64,000 bases of DNA from Taxawa tesnikishii (nom. ined.) (GCA_030247885.1 JAPDRO010000010.1:1-64000), one strand, 5' to 3'; positions 23,701 to 36,035 are shown, counted from the stretch's first letter. Made by a program: numbers and translations. The notes: generated from the letters alone by a model not told the origin.

Positions 23701-23863
23701 GAGCAGCTTCCGGCCCGCAGGATTCAGTCGCGTCATTGGAACGTTCTGGGATGCAAACAACGATATCTACGTAGAAGTCGCTCCAGAATTCTGGCCATAC
23801 GCGATGGAAGGAAGGAACGTGCCCGAGAATCCAAAGGAACGACTTAGGCGCGTGAGGTTGGCA

Positions 23864-25092
23864 CTCCATCTTCCTCATCATGGATGGCCACGGCTCGCAT
23901 ATAACGATGAAGTTTATCAGTTATTGCGATGAACACAAGATTCGGTTGTGCATCTATCCACCGCACAGCACCCAGACGCTGCAGCCGCTTGATGTGGTCA
24001 TGTTTAAGCCGATGTCAACAAACTACTCACAAGAGCTTACTCAACACCTTCACAACGCTTAAGGCCTGCTCCCTGTCAAGAAAGGTGGCTTCTTTCGCCT
24101 CTTCTGGGCCGCGTAGGTACGCACCTTTGTCGAAAAGACTATACTCAAGTCCTTCGAAGCCACAGGCATCGTGCCGCTCAACCCCGACAAAATCCTCGAT
24201 AGATTCACCCCCGATGAGCCACACACACCCTCCGGCAGCTCTGTCACTTCATGTAACAGCGGAGACGATTGGCGTCATACTGACAGGAATCTCCGCCGTT
24301 GTGTGAAGGATCCAAACAGCAAGGACGCGCGTGCTTTAAGGCGAACTTTTCACCACCTTTCAGTGGATAACCAGCTACTCAGGATGGAGAATGAGGGGCT
24401 TCGAGAGGCTCTCAACGTCAAGAAGAAGCAGGGCAAGAAAGGCATAGCTCTGCCTTTGATTCAGCGGAAGGAGACTCGCGCTGGGACTCAGTGGTGGTCT
24501 CCGAGTAAGGTGTCAGAGGCTCGCTGGCGCGATAAGGTATTCACAAGAGAAGCAGAGGCAGAGAAACTCAAGAGAGTGGACGCCAAGAAGCTCAGAGAGT
24601 CCAACAGACTACTAGGATAAGCTTGACCAGGAGAAGCGTGAGAAGCGTGCGAGGGAGAAGGAAGAGCGAGACAAGGCAAGGACCAAGGAGCGCGAAGAGA
24701 TAGAGGCGCGCAAAGCTGAACGACAGCGCCAAAAGGAGGATAAAGACCGCGAGAAAGCTCTACAATTGCCCCAAAGTAGTAAGCGTAAAGCTTCAAAGCC
24801 TCTAGCAAGGTCTAAGAAGAAGAAGCGTTGTGGTGCGGCTGCGCGTCGTGGTCCTCCTGCTGCAGAGCCCGTTTTGGAAGCCCCAACCCGCACCACTCGC
24901 AACGGCCGCACCTCCACTCTGCCAGCACGTTTTGTATGAGGGAATATCGCCACGTAGGTCTATAGAACACTCCACCAAGATATCTCGTGATAATCGCTAT
25001 TGTGTGTTACTCTACAGCCTCATTTTTGCGCGGTGTTGATATTGGTGATCGCGCGCATCCGGCGATTGCGCGCATCCGGTGCACGGACACGA
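23864..25092 (+). mobile_element. 5'-truncated pogo/Fot1-like transposon
   Basis: 3' half of a pogo-like element related to the one at 29040. Coding remnants start at LIMDGHGSH (second catalytic Asp) and include LQPLDVV (third Asp) and a Lys/Glu-rich coiled-coil tail ending STLPARF near 24938. Stops and frame changes occur near 24060, 24113 and 24620. The right inverted repeat (ending CACGGACACGA at 25092, then TA) matches the right end at 31172. The left half, including the DNA-binding domain, is missing. Its right end sits inside the left repeat of the next element. Confidence 0.85.
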
Positions 25093-25094
25093 TA

Positions 25095-26947
25095 GTTGGT
25101 CAGGCGGGGTAGTCGGTCACTAAAGCGCGACCTTTCTATCTTTCACCGTTATTACCACCCACCATGAGTACTTCCACACCTAGTAAACAAGCGTATACGG
25201 AAGAGGACATCCAGAAGGCAATATCCGCAGTGAGAAAAAGGAATACCCGTCGATTCGCAAGGCTGCCCTCGCGTTTCACGTTCCGAACCCAACACTACAG
25301 AGTCGCATGTCTGGACGAACATCACGCGCTACAGCGCACCAAGAAGAGCAGCTCCTTTCAAACGCGGAAGAAAGCACCTTAGCACGATGGATTACACGTC
25401 TTACGCGTACCGGGTTTCCTGCGTCGCCTGCGTTGGCTATGCAAATGGCTGAGGAGATACGACGCGAACGCGTCCAGCTTTCCAAGGCTTCCGCACCAAC
25501 CCTTCGACCAGTTGGCCAGCATTGGTTGGATCGCTTCAAAACTCGTCATCCCGAGATTGCCGGCATCTGGACACGTCAGATCGACACTGAGCGGTTCAAG
25601 GCGACGAGCTACGAGAACGTAAAGAGGTGGTTTGACGCGGTGACGGAGATGTGGATACAGAACCAATACGATCCGGAGCACAGTTATAGCATGGACGAGT
25701 CCGGTTTCGCAGTCGGAGCGAGTCAGTCATCGAGAGCATTAGTCAATATACGCGAGGACAGTAGTTGGAAGCAGATTGGAAGCAGATTGGAAGCAGATTG
25801 GAAGCAGACAGGAGTGGATAACTGCAATCGAGTGCGTAAGCGCTGCCGGCCTGGCTGTTCCACCCTTGTTGATCTACAAGGCGAAACACACGAATACTAC
25901 ATGGATACCTGCACATACGCCTCCGGACTGGAGGTTCTTGACTAGCAACAGCGGCTAGGCGTCCGATAGCCACGGTTACGAGTGGCTGACTACCGTTTTC
26001 GAGCCTTTAATACGGCCGGAGGACCCTGCAAGCCGGAGACTACTGATCATGGACGGTCATAGCAGCCATATTACTGGCAAGGTAATTGCGTTCTGTATGC
26101 AGAATGCGATTGACTTGATGATCCTACCACCTCATTGCTCGCATATCCTTCAACAGCTTGATGTTGGCGTGTTTGCGCCGCTAAAGCGCACGCTAGCTTC
26201 GGAGACTGACGCTGCTTTGCGTGTCGATTCTGGCCGTATATCGCGCGTAGAGTGGACAGAGATGTATATCCGCGCAAGGGATAGGGCGCTTACTACTCGC
26301 AACATCCTCGCTGGATGGCGCGGTGCTGGTTTAGTACCGCTAAGCCCGATATCTGTGCTTGAAAAGCTGCCTACACGGCTAGCTCTAGCCGCTTCACTAC
26401 CGCATACACCACCCCAGCAACTCGATCTAGACCTGTCGCTACTCAATAGCTCACCGCCAGACGGCACTGAACTACGTGAAGCAAACGCGCTACTCAATTC
26501 CACGATAAAGGCTATCCAGGACGTTCCATCTCCGGCGAAGCGGTATACGGAGCGGATGACTCGCGCTTTTGAATCGACGCATAGCGAGCTTATCACTTTA
26601 CGCAAGCAGGTAGAAGAACAGGAGAGGCTTCTTAATACTCGAAAGGCTCGAACAAAGGGCAAGCGAGTTGCATTGAAAGGGAGGTTCGTGTTTAGTACGG
26701 AAGAAGTGCTCGAGATAGCGAAGGTAGCAGAAGCGGAGACAGCAAAGAGAAAGACTCGTGGACGGCCACGTAAGCGCAAGGCGAAAGAAATAACTGAGGA
26801 GGAGGAAGACGAGCTATTTGAGAACCTACCTAGCGACTCTGATTCTGATTGTATTATGGTTGCAATGCGCAGATAATTAATGGAGTTGAAAGGGTAGAGA
26901 TTCGCTGACCCACTACCCCGCGTGACCCACATCCCCGCGGACTACGT
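25095..26947 (+). mobile_element. pogo/Fot1-like transposon interrupted at its left end
   Basis: The right inverted repeat ends GGACTACGT at 26947 before TA. Its complement begins ACGTAGTCCGCGGGG. The left repeat is seen only from GTTGGTCAGGCGGGG (25095) inward, because the outer ~16 bases are cut off by the neighbouring element inserted at a TA. The inner repeat is nearly identical to that of the MITE at 60411. Confidence 0.85.
25164..26876 (+). pseudogene. pogo/Fot1-like transposase with two frame breaks
   Basis: DDE transposase in three frame segments. N-terminus MSTSTPSKQAYTEEDIQ (25164), HTH/CENP-B-like region with WLDRFKTRHPEI, first Asp in YSMDESGF (~25695), second in LIMDGHSSH (~26050), third in QQLDVGVF (~26160; Gln-Gln where relatives have QPLD), then a coiled-coil tail with KRKTRGRPRKRK and an acidic end. 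Breaks: an A run one base short near 25240, and an 11-bp tandem unit (25765-25808) expanded to four copies where the copy at 38400 has two, shifting the frame. The C-terminal half is intact. Confidence 0.85.
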
Positions 26948-26951
26948 TACT

Positions 26952-28380
26952 TTAAGTCTCTTTGCACACGTGCACCGTGTCGGAAGAACAGTTGTCATCG
27001 TGGTCCTCGACGGACTGGCTTTGAGGGTTGAGACGCGCCTCGTCGCTGAACTGCAGTTCCCAATCGATGGTCTTCTGGATTTGCAGCACGTCGCCAGTGT
27101 TCCTTCGCTGCTTCGACGTCGAGACGATAGTGGAAAAGTCAGATCTGTCTGGCCGCAATAGATGCTTCGAGAGTCGAGCAGCTACCACGGTCCTAGTCTC
27201 TTGTTCGCTATCGCTGTTGAGCCGTGGGCCTTGACGCTTCGACAGCGAATGCATGGCATAGCTGTTCGACACCCCGTATGTACCCTCTCTTTTTCCGAGT
27301 GAGACTGCCATCATACCCGATGCTGCTCGATCCATGAACGGTTTGAGGGCGGGTATAGACGCTGCAACTACCGTCGACGTCATCTGGCTCTGCGTCGCGA
27401 TGCTGTAGGCTAAGGTGTTGTATGTCGGATCGGATGAGTTGTGCAGCTGGTGCAGGAGAATGAGTCGTGTAATTTGGGCGATGATCGCTCTGTAGGCCGA
27501 GTCAGTTCCACGAAGGCATCATGTGACAACAAAAACCCACACAAGCCTGAAAGCAAAGGCGGACACGACGATCAGTTTCTTGTCCCATCGTATACGAAGG
27601 TCCCAGACAACCCATGTGGGAAGTGCAACCAGCGCAATGTCAAACAAGACATCGAGGATTCCTATGACGTCCCAAAATGCTACCTGTCTCAACGTCAATG
27701 TGATTCTAGGTCAGGTCAATAGTGACTCTTACGACGTCAAAGCATTTTCCGCCAGAATAATTCCACGGGTCCGGTAGCTGACACTCGAAGGCCAGTGCGA
27801 CAACTGATGCCACCATCCACAGCGCAACTACGACACTCAATACACGGATCATCAGTTGGTGGGCTCTAGCCACTGCCAAGCGTGCGATGAGGAGCAGGGT
27901 GGATGCCTTTACGAATGCGAGCGTGATGATATAAAGAATCATCGAAAGGTAGACATTCTGTCTCCCCAACAATGATCAGCTAGCATTCTAAGAACGGGAC
28001 GGTGAGAGGTATACTTTTTCCATAGCTATCGTCTGCGCTGCAGCGAGGAGTGATGAGCGCTTGCCCAACCCATTATTCACAGCCAATGAGATCGCAACCA
28101 CCTCGCCGACTCCTACTGACTGTGCCAATTACATCTTAGTATGCGACTCTTGGCTCGCGGAAGTCCTACAGTCACTCACCATTGCTGCGAGGGCAAACGC
28201 ATCATCTGATCCCGGGATATGTGCTGTGCTGAAGCGTATGAACATCCTAAGGAAGGTCGCGAGAACCATCACCACTACCAGAAACCACGTTGCAATCTGC
28301 AACACCGCACCGTGGTCGTCTGACGTGATAGTGGCATGTCGAGGTCCTTCAGGATGGAGCGCCGGTAACGGTGAAGGCAT
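26952..28380 (-). CDS. Fungal rhodopsin-domain integral membrane protein
   Basis: Intact 403-aa gene with five exons: 28380-28180, 28119-28015, 27957-27733, 27683-27541 and 27489-26952. All four introns have GT/AG ends and the phases join. Several hydrophobic helices are visible (e.g. IATWFLVVVMVLATFL, MILYIITLAFVKASTLLLIA, VVVALWMVASVVALAF, GILDVLFDIALVALPTWVV), as expected for the seven-helix 'rhodopsin domain' family of fungi, whose members lack an assigned substrate; they are not proven photoreceptors. The C-terminal ~100 residues are polar and cytoplasmic-looking. A pogo element is inserted directly downstream of the stop codon. Confidence 0.88.
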
Positions 28381-28383
28381 GTG

Positions 28384-29037
28384 GTGAGGTGCGTGTTGCC
28401 TGCTTGAGTGGACTATTAACGAACTGTATGAAGGGTGGCTGTCCTACAGCATACAATGAGGACAAAATTTCAGCAGTGGGCTTCCCGGGTTCAATGTGAG
28501 AGGCAACATACGGAGCCACGATCGTTACTTCTATACGATTGATGGCACTAGGAGGAGCTGTGCCGCATGAGTGCACTTACGACAACCATACTTCTGGGTA
28601 AAACTATAGGTAAGCTCGTTCAGTGCGATTGACTTGTTTCTATGAGACCTGAAACACGTCGGAGATTACACGATGCATCAACCCATGGTCGTACCCTCTA
28701 ATGCCGCCGTGAGGCACAGCTTGTGCACTGACAGATCCATATCATACATAGTATCGCGGCTGGCTTGACTGAGGCAGATGGAGAAATTCCAAAGAATCTT
28801 GCGCGGATCCGTGCTCGAACGGAACGAATCATCGGCCAGACTCGAGGGGGTTCTGATTGGCACTGTCGTACTTGTGATGAGCGTACCTCCCGCTTGAGTC
28901 CAAGTCCGAACGCTCGGGGTTGTTTGGTAGGCACGTTTCTTTTGGATGGCGTGCCGGCTCTAAGTCCTTAGTGGTGATCCGGATCGCACGATCCGCAGCC
29001 GAGTAAAACACTCCGTTCCAGAATCCCAGTTGATCGG
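28384..29037. other. Intergenic region
   Basis: Upstream of the rhodopsin-domain gene and of a pogo element. It may contain the rhodopsin promoter. No gene or repeat is recognised. Confidence 0.5.
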
Positions 29038-29039
29038 TA

Positions 29040-31172
29040 CCGTGTCTGTGCGTGTGATGCGCCCGAACGCGTGATGCGCGAACACCGGTTATGCACCTAT
29101 ACTTCACACCCACATAACTCAACACCACAATGTCGTTAGAAGAAGCCCTTGCAGAGTGTGATACTTTTGAATATGAAGAAGATATCCCCTGGACCAAGAT
29201 TGCTGAAAAGCATGGTGTTGTGCGATCAACTTTGACGCGAACGTACCGAGGGGAAACCCAGCCACACGCGATGAAGAGCATCAACCAACAACACCTCACC
29301 CCCACGAAGAGGCAGAGCTCGTAGCTTATATAGATGAGCTAACAGAGCAATACCTACCTCCTACGCGTGAAATGATCCAATCTTTCGCGTCCTGTATAGC
29401 CAAAAAGCTCGTCTCTGATGGCTGGGTTTCCCGATTCATCAACCGACACTCGGATGAGCTGACACCTCGATGGACCTCCGCCATGGCTGCCGATCGCCAC
29501 GCTGCCGATTCATATGACAAATATAAGCTCTACTTCGACATGCTGCGCACAAAGATTGAAGAATACTCGATAGAGCCTGAGCATACATACAATATGGATG
29601 AGAAAGGCTTTATGATTGGAAGTATTGGAAAGAGCAAGAGGATCTTCACCAAGACCAAATGGAAGGAGAAGAAGTACAGGCAAGCGCTCCACGATGGCAA
29701 TCGCGAATGGATTACGCTCATAGCTTGCGTGGGAGCTTCTGGAGTTGCACTTCCGCCAGGCCTCATCTACTCCGCCGATTCAAAGAAGGTCCAGGCGAGC
29801 TGGGTGAGCGATGTGGACGTTAAGAAACACCATGTATATGTCAACGTCACTCCAAATGGCTGGTCGAACAATGACGCAGGCCTTGCCTGGCTTCAGCAGG
29901 TGTTTGATGCCAACACTAAGGAGTCGGCTCGGAGAAAGTGGCGGCTACTTGTTGTAGACGGCCACGGCAGCCATATCAGCAAGCCGTTCTTGAAGTACTG
30001 TCATCTGAACAAGATTCTATTGGCTATCTATCCACTCCACAGCACCCACACGCTTCAGCCGCTTGATGTGGTGTTGTTCAGTCCACTAGCACAAGCATAC
30101 TCAAAGCAGCTTACCCAGCGACTGTTCAGTAGCAAGGGATTGCTGCCAGTGAAGAAAGGTGATTTCTTCAACTTATTCTGGGCCGCGTGGGTGTCCTCCT
30201 TCACAGAAGCCAACATACAAAAGGCCTTCAAGGCAGTAGGAGCATACCCCTTCAACCCTAACGTTATACTCGATAGGTTTGCACCACCTGGATCAGATGA
30301 TGCCAGCTCATCGGCATCATCTGCTTCATACTACAGCAGCTCGGAATGGCGCAGAATTGATAGGATTCTGCTGCGGAGTGTGAAGGATAAGACTAGCAAA
30401 GACGCGCGGGTGCTGAGGCACACACTCCACCACATCTGTATCAGTAACCAGCTACTGAATCAAGAAGTTGAGGGGCTTGCTGAGTCTCTTAGTCATAAAA
30501 AGAAGCAGGAGAAGAAGAGCAAGGCACTTGATCTGCAGCAACATGACAAGAACCCCTGGGGACCTTCACACTTTTGGTCACCTCGATCGTTCAGAGAAGC
30601 TAAGATTAGAGAGCGCATTGAGAAGGAGATGAGGCACGAAGAAGAGCTTGAAAAGTCAAAGATGAAGGAGTTGAAGCGTGCTAACAAGCTCTACAATGAG
30701 AAGATTGCAGAGGAGACGCGTGAGAAGGCAGTGCGGGAGAAGGAAGAGCGTGACAAGAGGAAGGCGCAAGAGCGCAAGGAGATTGATGCACGGAAAGCTG
30801 AGCGACAGCGCAAAAGGAGGAGAAAGACAGCAAGAAAGCTGCACAATCATCTCAAAGGGGCAAGCGTAAGGCTTCGCAAAGTGCAGCACCTAGAAAGAAG
30901 CAGAACTGTGGTGCTAGGGCTACTCGTAGGGGTGCTGCGCCTGCAAGCCCAGCACGGGAAGCTCCTACAACAACCACCGCCGCGGGCGCACCTTAACACT
31001 TCCACAAAGATATGTATAGGCAAAGTTAGTCGCATAGGTCTATGGAAGACTCCACCAAGAAACCCTGTGATTATTGCTTTTGTGTGTGGTTCTACAGCCT
31101 CATTTTTGCAAAGTTGTGATGTTAGTGACTGCGCGCATCACGCGTTCGGGCGCATCACGCGCACGGACACGG
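29040..31172 (+). mobile_element. pogo/Fot1-like transposon with complete ends
   Basis: 2,133-bp element with TA on both sides (29038-29039 and 31173-31174). Inverted repeats of about 42 bp start CCGTGTCTGTGCGTG and end CGCACGGACACGG. Two mismatches were seen between the arms. The motif GCGCATCACGCG is repeated inside each arm. Confidence 0.93.
29130..31000 (+). pseudogene. pogo/Fot1-like transposase with two frame breaks
   Basis: ATG at 29130 (MSLEEALAECDTFEYEEDIP) opens a DDE transposase with an N-terminal helix-turn-helix and KKLVSDGWVSRF. Catalytic Asp residues are in YNMDEKGFMIG (~29595), LLVVDGHGSH (~29955) and LQPLDVVLF (~30065). A long Lys/Glu coiled coil ends the protein. Two breaks: a five-C run near 29305 that needs six, and a missing C near 30807. 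With both allowed for, the natural stop is just after 30990. Without the second, the frame runs past the element's end to 31216, which shows that version is not native. Confidence 0.87.
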
Positions 31173-31418
31173 TACTGAGCTTGCCTGTCAGAAGAGGCTT
31201 TACGCTGGGACCCTGAAGACAAAGATACACACCAGTTGTACTCGTACGCTTCATCCATGGCAAGTTATCAGTTACAGTGGCTCTAAATCTGATCGACCGA
31301 TGCTATTCAAGGGCGACCTCTGCAAGCTGATTGCTCCTTGGAGGAAGTCACCGAGTCGCTGGGTGCTATTGAGATCATCTCCACCGCAATGCGTGCGACG
31401 CGCGACTTCGCTTGGGTA

Positions 31419-33774
31419 ACGTAATTCCCCACTTGATGACCGATCCCACATGATGACCGATTTTGCACATCCTAGCTAAACATGAAAGCACAGCTCTAAT
31501 AATTCAACCACTAGATGCATTAACCTGATGTTTTATGTACTTTAAGAAGAGTAGTAACAGAGCTATTCTGGCTACTAACTAACTTAAAAATATCGTGAGG
31601 GCGGCTGTGTGCTACGCCCGGAGCGTAACCTCCGCGAAACCGGTACCCAACCTGCCTTTCGCTGGCGCAAAGTAGGACTAGAAACCCTCCCTCTAGAAGT
31701 AACAGCACGCTGAAGCTTAGACTCCGTAGAACCTAGAATGGCACCTGAATCGCTTGCTTCTCGCTGGGTGCGCTGTGTGGAAGGCTGCGCGTGAAGCCTC
31801 TTCCGGGGCACCCCTACCCCTTCCTCTTCGAGACCCCTCTTCCTAGGCTTAGTAGCGTCTACTTTCGCTGCCCTTACCACTATCACTTCTCCTTCTTCTA
31901 TGGTAGCAGCCCGAGGCTGCTTAGTAGTTTGCGCAAGCTTACTCGCTTGTTGCGCTACTTTCTCTGCCGCTCGTTCGGCCTTTTCACGTTCACGCTCTGC
32001 TTTGGCTGCCTCCCGCGCCGCAGCACGCGCGGCCTTTCTTTCCTCCCTCTCACGTGCTTTGTCTGCTCGTGCTCTAGCTGCTTCAACCTTCCGATCTTGT
32101 ATAGCTTGCTTGCGTTGGCGCTCCGCCTCCGCTTCGTTGGCTGCTTGCTGCCGAGCTCGCTCAACCCGAGAGGGACTGAAAAACCGCGCTTGACCTGCAC
32201 TCTCGCCTTCTTCGTACAGGTTCAGCCTCTTACCGCGTTTCCGCTTCTTCTTCTCTTGTACCAGCGCCCTCTTCAAGCCTTGAACCTCATGCTGTGAGAT
32301 CTCTAGCTTAGTAGCCAGCTTTTCGCTAGCGTGGAGGAAAGTACGCGCTTCTACGTCAACATGGCCTTCCTTTTGTAATCGGTTAAACATACGGCGTAGA
32401 GAGCGTGCTGAAGTAGGTGTTCGAACTTGCTGCGGCTCAGGCGTGGTGCTCTTCCGTGTGATTGTGGCTATCACACGCTCGGGGTTGAACGGGTGAATCC
32501 CAGCCGCTTCCCATGCGCTTTTGACGTTCTTTTCCGTAAATGCGCGCTTCCACGCCTCGTGGAAGAATGTCCAGAACTGCCGCTTTGTAACATGAGTGAG
32601 ACCTCTACCATTGCTCAGAAACTCGCTGACTTCTTGCGAGTAGTAGGTCGAAAGAGGCGAAAACATGCCAACATCGAGAGGTTGCAGCCTATGGGTCGAG
32701 TGTGGAGGGAGAACGGCAAGTAGAATCCGGTTGCAATCGGCGTAGTCGATGAAATCGAGGTTTACATGGCTATTATGGCCGTCTAGAATAAGCAGGCGTT
32801 GATCTCTGGCTGCTTTTCGCCGTGTGTTGTGGTCAAACACGTGCTCCAGCCACTGCAACCCCAAAACCTCATTACTCCACCCCTTCTCCGAGCTAGCGAA
32901 GTATGCCGACTGTTTTTCACCGTCAAAATCCTCTAACCAAGAGTCTTGCAAGTCTCCCGACTCGCTTTGGTAGATAAGCGCGGGTGGAAGGTGCGTTCCA
33001 TCGGCGCAGATGGAAGCAATAAGCGTGATGAAGTCCCGGCTGCCATCCTGACTTGCACCGAGCAAGCGCCCACTTTCTAGTGCTTCACGTGAGACGATTC
33101 TTCTCGTAGACCTAGAGAGGCCTATCAAGAAGCCTTTCTCGTCGAAGTTGTACGTGTTTGACGGCGTGACGTCGTACTGCTCCATCTTTTTGTGAAGCTA
33201 GGTTAAGAGCGTTAGACGCGTATACTAGAAGCAGGCTGCACGCTACTATAACGCAGGTGGGAGAAAACTAACTAGGTCAAAGAAGTCTTGGAAGTAGTGC
33301 GAGTTATCTGCTACCTTGCGCTTGTGATCAATTGTTCGTAGGTAGATGCTAGTGAGGCGATCGCGGTGACGCTGGTAGAAGCGAGTGACCCAGTTCTTTC
33401 CAAGCTTAGTCTTTGCAATCTGTTCGGCAATATTCTTAAGCATCTGCGGTGTTGGTGGAAGGCCACGATCCGTAAGTCTATTCAGATGCGCAACAAGCAC
33501 CTCTTCTTGCGCATCTGTGAGCTTCCGGCGCGTGTAAGAGATGGCTTCTTGGACTGTGCCTGTTTCGCCTTTGTAGCGCTTTGCTAGTGTTCTACGGTCG
33601 ATGTTCCACTTTCGCGCAGTCACGGCATAGTTTATACGCTCTTGCGACTCTAAATCATCTATTGCGCAAGCTATACGAGTGTTGTGGTCCATTGTGGAGT
33701 AGGATAAAGTTGGTTGTTGGTAATGCGCAAAATCGGTCATCATGTGGGATCGGTCATCAAGTGGGGAATCACGT
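31419..33774 (-). mobile_element. pogo/Fot1-like transposon, complete and apparently intact
   Basis: 2,356-bp element flanked by TA (31417-31418 and 33775-33776). Inverted repeats of about 46 bp start ACGTAATTCCCCACTTGATG (left) and differ by one base on the right; GATGACCGAT occurs twice within each. It carries one intact gene on the minus strand. Confidence 0.94.
31584..33692 (-). CDS. Intact pogo/Fot1-like DDE transposase
   Basis: 677-aa transposase from two exons (33692-33273 and 33197-31584) joined across a 75-bp intron with GT/AG ends. I chose ATG 33692 (MDHNTRIACAID) because the upstream ATGs lie in or near the inverted repeat. N-terminal helix-turn-helix and CENP-B-like domain (GKNWVTRFYQRHRDRL), then catalytic Asp in YNFDEKGFLIG, LLILDGHNSH and LQPLDVGMF, followed by a long Ala/Arg/Glu coiled coil and a basic C-terminus. 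No stop or frame break was found, so this is the best candidate in the window for an active transposase; it may also mobilise related elements. Confidence 0.92.
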
Positions 33775-34179
33775 TAGGGCAAATCGATACCTCTACCGAC
33801 GCTCTAGAAAGGAGAATTACCCAGCCGTGTAAGCGGGATGTCGGACGTGGGTAACCAAGTGTGTTAGCACCCCGCTTCTGCACATGCGCGGCACAGAGCG
33901 GCAGGTTCTGTTGCATCTCGGTCCAGTAAGTCGACCCGTGGTATGCGGGCATTGATTACAATCCGCGACCATGCCTTATCTGCTTTTCAACTAAGCAGCA
34001 CGACCCTTGAGGCACAGCAGACACTAGATACAATATGCAAGAGGCACGGCAGGCAACCTCGCTAAGCCGGTCCTCCGGCAATTCTCCTTCGTATCCTGCA
34101 TTTATTCTTCAGATGATTCCGACCGAGAATCTTTTTCGCAAACTCACCACCACGCTTAAGGAGTCCACCAGCCTCCACA

Positions 34180-36035
34180 ATGAACATCCTCAAAGCCCGA
34201 CAGGCGGACGGAAGCGCGCAAAGCGTAAAGGAAGACTCTGCCGTTCACAATCATGAACTCCGTATCAACGGCGATGTTGCTACCGATACGGATCGAGACA
34301 CTGCGGACATGCAGAAACTGGGTGTACGGCAGGAGACGAAGGTATGGGCAGTGGGATCCCGCTGCAATGGCGCCGATTGACCGGCCATCTAGCGACGGTT
34401 TGGTTTCATGACACTGCTCGGCTTCACTACTACAATGATGTGTACCTGGGAGTCGGCCATCCCGTAAGCATTCCCATCGCTCGACTGGCTCGAAATGATT
34501 CTGACGCCTACGTAGCTTCTTCGTCACGGCATTCCTCAACGGAGGCGGAGTCGCTATGATATACGGTTACGTCTTTGCCTTCTTTGGCGCCCTGGCGACT
34601 TGTGCTTCGTGAGTCTGAGAGATGAGTGATACCTCGCAGACACGGACTGACAACGATAGAATGGCGGAGATGGCCTCTATGTTCGTGACAACAGTTCGCA
34701 GTTGCTGCCCCATCGATAGCTAACCGTGCTGGAAAGGTATCCTATCTCGGGTGGACAGTACCATTGGGTCGCTCTGCTAGCGCCCCGCCGCCAAGCTAAG
34801 TTCCTGAGCTGGCTGACGGGCTGGCTCAGTACACTGGGCTGGCAGGCTGCGGCGTCGACAGGAACCTACCTTGGTGGGACCATCATCCAATCCTTGCTTA
34901 TCCTTAACGATCCGAGCTATGAGCCTCAGCGGTGGCATGCCACTCTGATGCTGTTCGCCGTCCTACTCCTCACTCTCTTCGTCAACACCGTCCTGATTAA
35001 GATTCTTCCCGGGCTTGAAGGTCTCGTCCTCATCCTTCACGTGATAGGATTCTTCGCTGTGCTTATTCCAATCGTGTATCTGGCGCCCATCAGCTCGAAT
35101 GCGTTCGTATGGACAGAATTCACGAACCTATCTGGGTACAGCAGCAACGGCCTGTCGTGGCTCATCGGACAGTCGGCTAGCGCCGTTTTGTTCATCGGAT
35201 ACGACGGCGCTTGCCACATGGCCGAGGAAGTCGAGAACGCATCAGTCAACGTGCCCCGGGCCATGTTTTTCACCATGTTTATCAACGGTGCCCTTGGATT
35301 CGCGACATACATCTTTATCCTCTACTGCTTCGGCAATCCGGAAGAAACTCTGAGCGCACCTTACGGCGCCCCATTCGTGCAAATCTTCTACAACGCCACA
35401 CAATCGAAAGCAGGAACCACGGCCCTGACATCGCTGCTTGTTGCTATGTACATCTTCGCAACCTTCGGCTTTGTCGCTTCAGCTTCTCGGCAAGCTTGGG
35501 CCTTTTCCCGCGACAACGGGCTGCCATTGTCGCGACTCTTCAAACGCGTATCTACTCCTTCTCAGAGCGTATAGAAGTGCGCTAATGCTCTCAGATTGAT
35601 GCTCGTTGGGCTATCCCCGTGTGGACGATCGCGCTCACTGGCGCAATCAACTCACTTCTTGGTCTCATCAACATCGGTTCCTCAGTCGCCTTCAACGCCA
35701 TCGTCTCCCTCGTTGTGTCCAGTTACCTGTCCTCTTACCTCATTCCGATCATCCTCATAATCCAGAAGCGGTTGAAGGATGAAAGAATCGACTTCGGGCC
35801 TTGGAATTTGGGCCGATGGGGCCTTCCGATCAACATCTTTGCTGTCGCCTACACTCTGCTTACCGTTGTTTTCACTTTCTTTCCTGTATCTGTGCCTGTT
35901 ACGGCGGTGACGATGAATTGGTCGTGCGTGGTTTACGGTGGTGTCATCATCTTGGGCATCATCTATTACGTCTTGCATGGACACAAGAGCTATGTCGGCC
36001 CAACGACTGAGTTGGATATCCCAACTGAAACCTAG
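34180..36035 (+). CDS. Amino-acid/GABA permease family transporter (APC superfamily)
   Basis: Intact 532-aa plasma-membrane transporter. Exons: 34180-34341, 34393-34463, 34516-34608, 34660-34680 (a 21-bp microexon), 34737-35547, 35595-36035. All introns have GT/AG ends and join in phase. After a polar N-terminus (MNILKARQADGS), the conserved start FGFMTLLGFTTTMMCTWES is followed by about ten to twelve membrane helices. GGQYHWVALLAP and IGYDGACHMAEEVENA are typical of the fungal UGA4-like amino-acid/choline/GABA permeases. The substrate cannot be read from sequence. Confidence 0.9.

Noticed and set aside
27441-27777. + strand frames across the rhodopsin-domain gene
   Set aside because: Antisense to exons that splice perfectly on the minus strand.
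21700-33800. LTR or LINE retroelements in the transposon cluster
   Set aside because: No reverse transcriptase motif, long terminal direct repeat or poly-A tail was seen; all elements have TA targets and inverted repeats.
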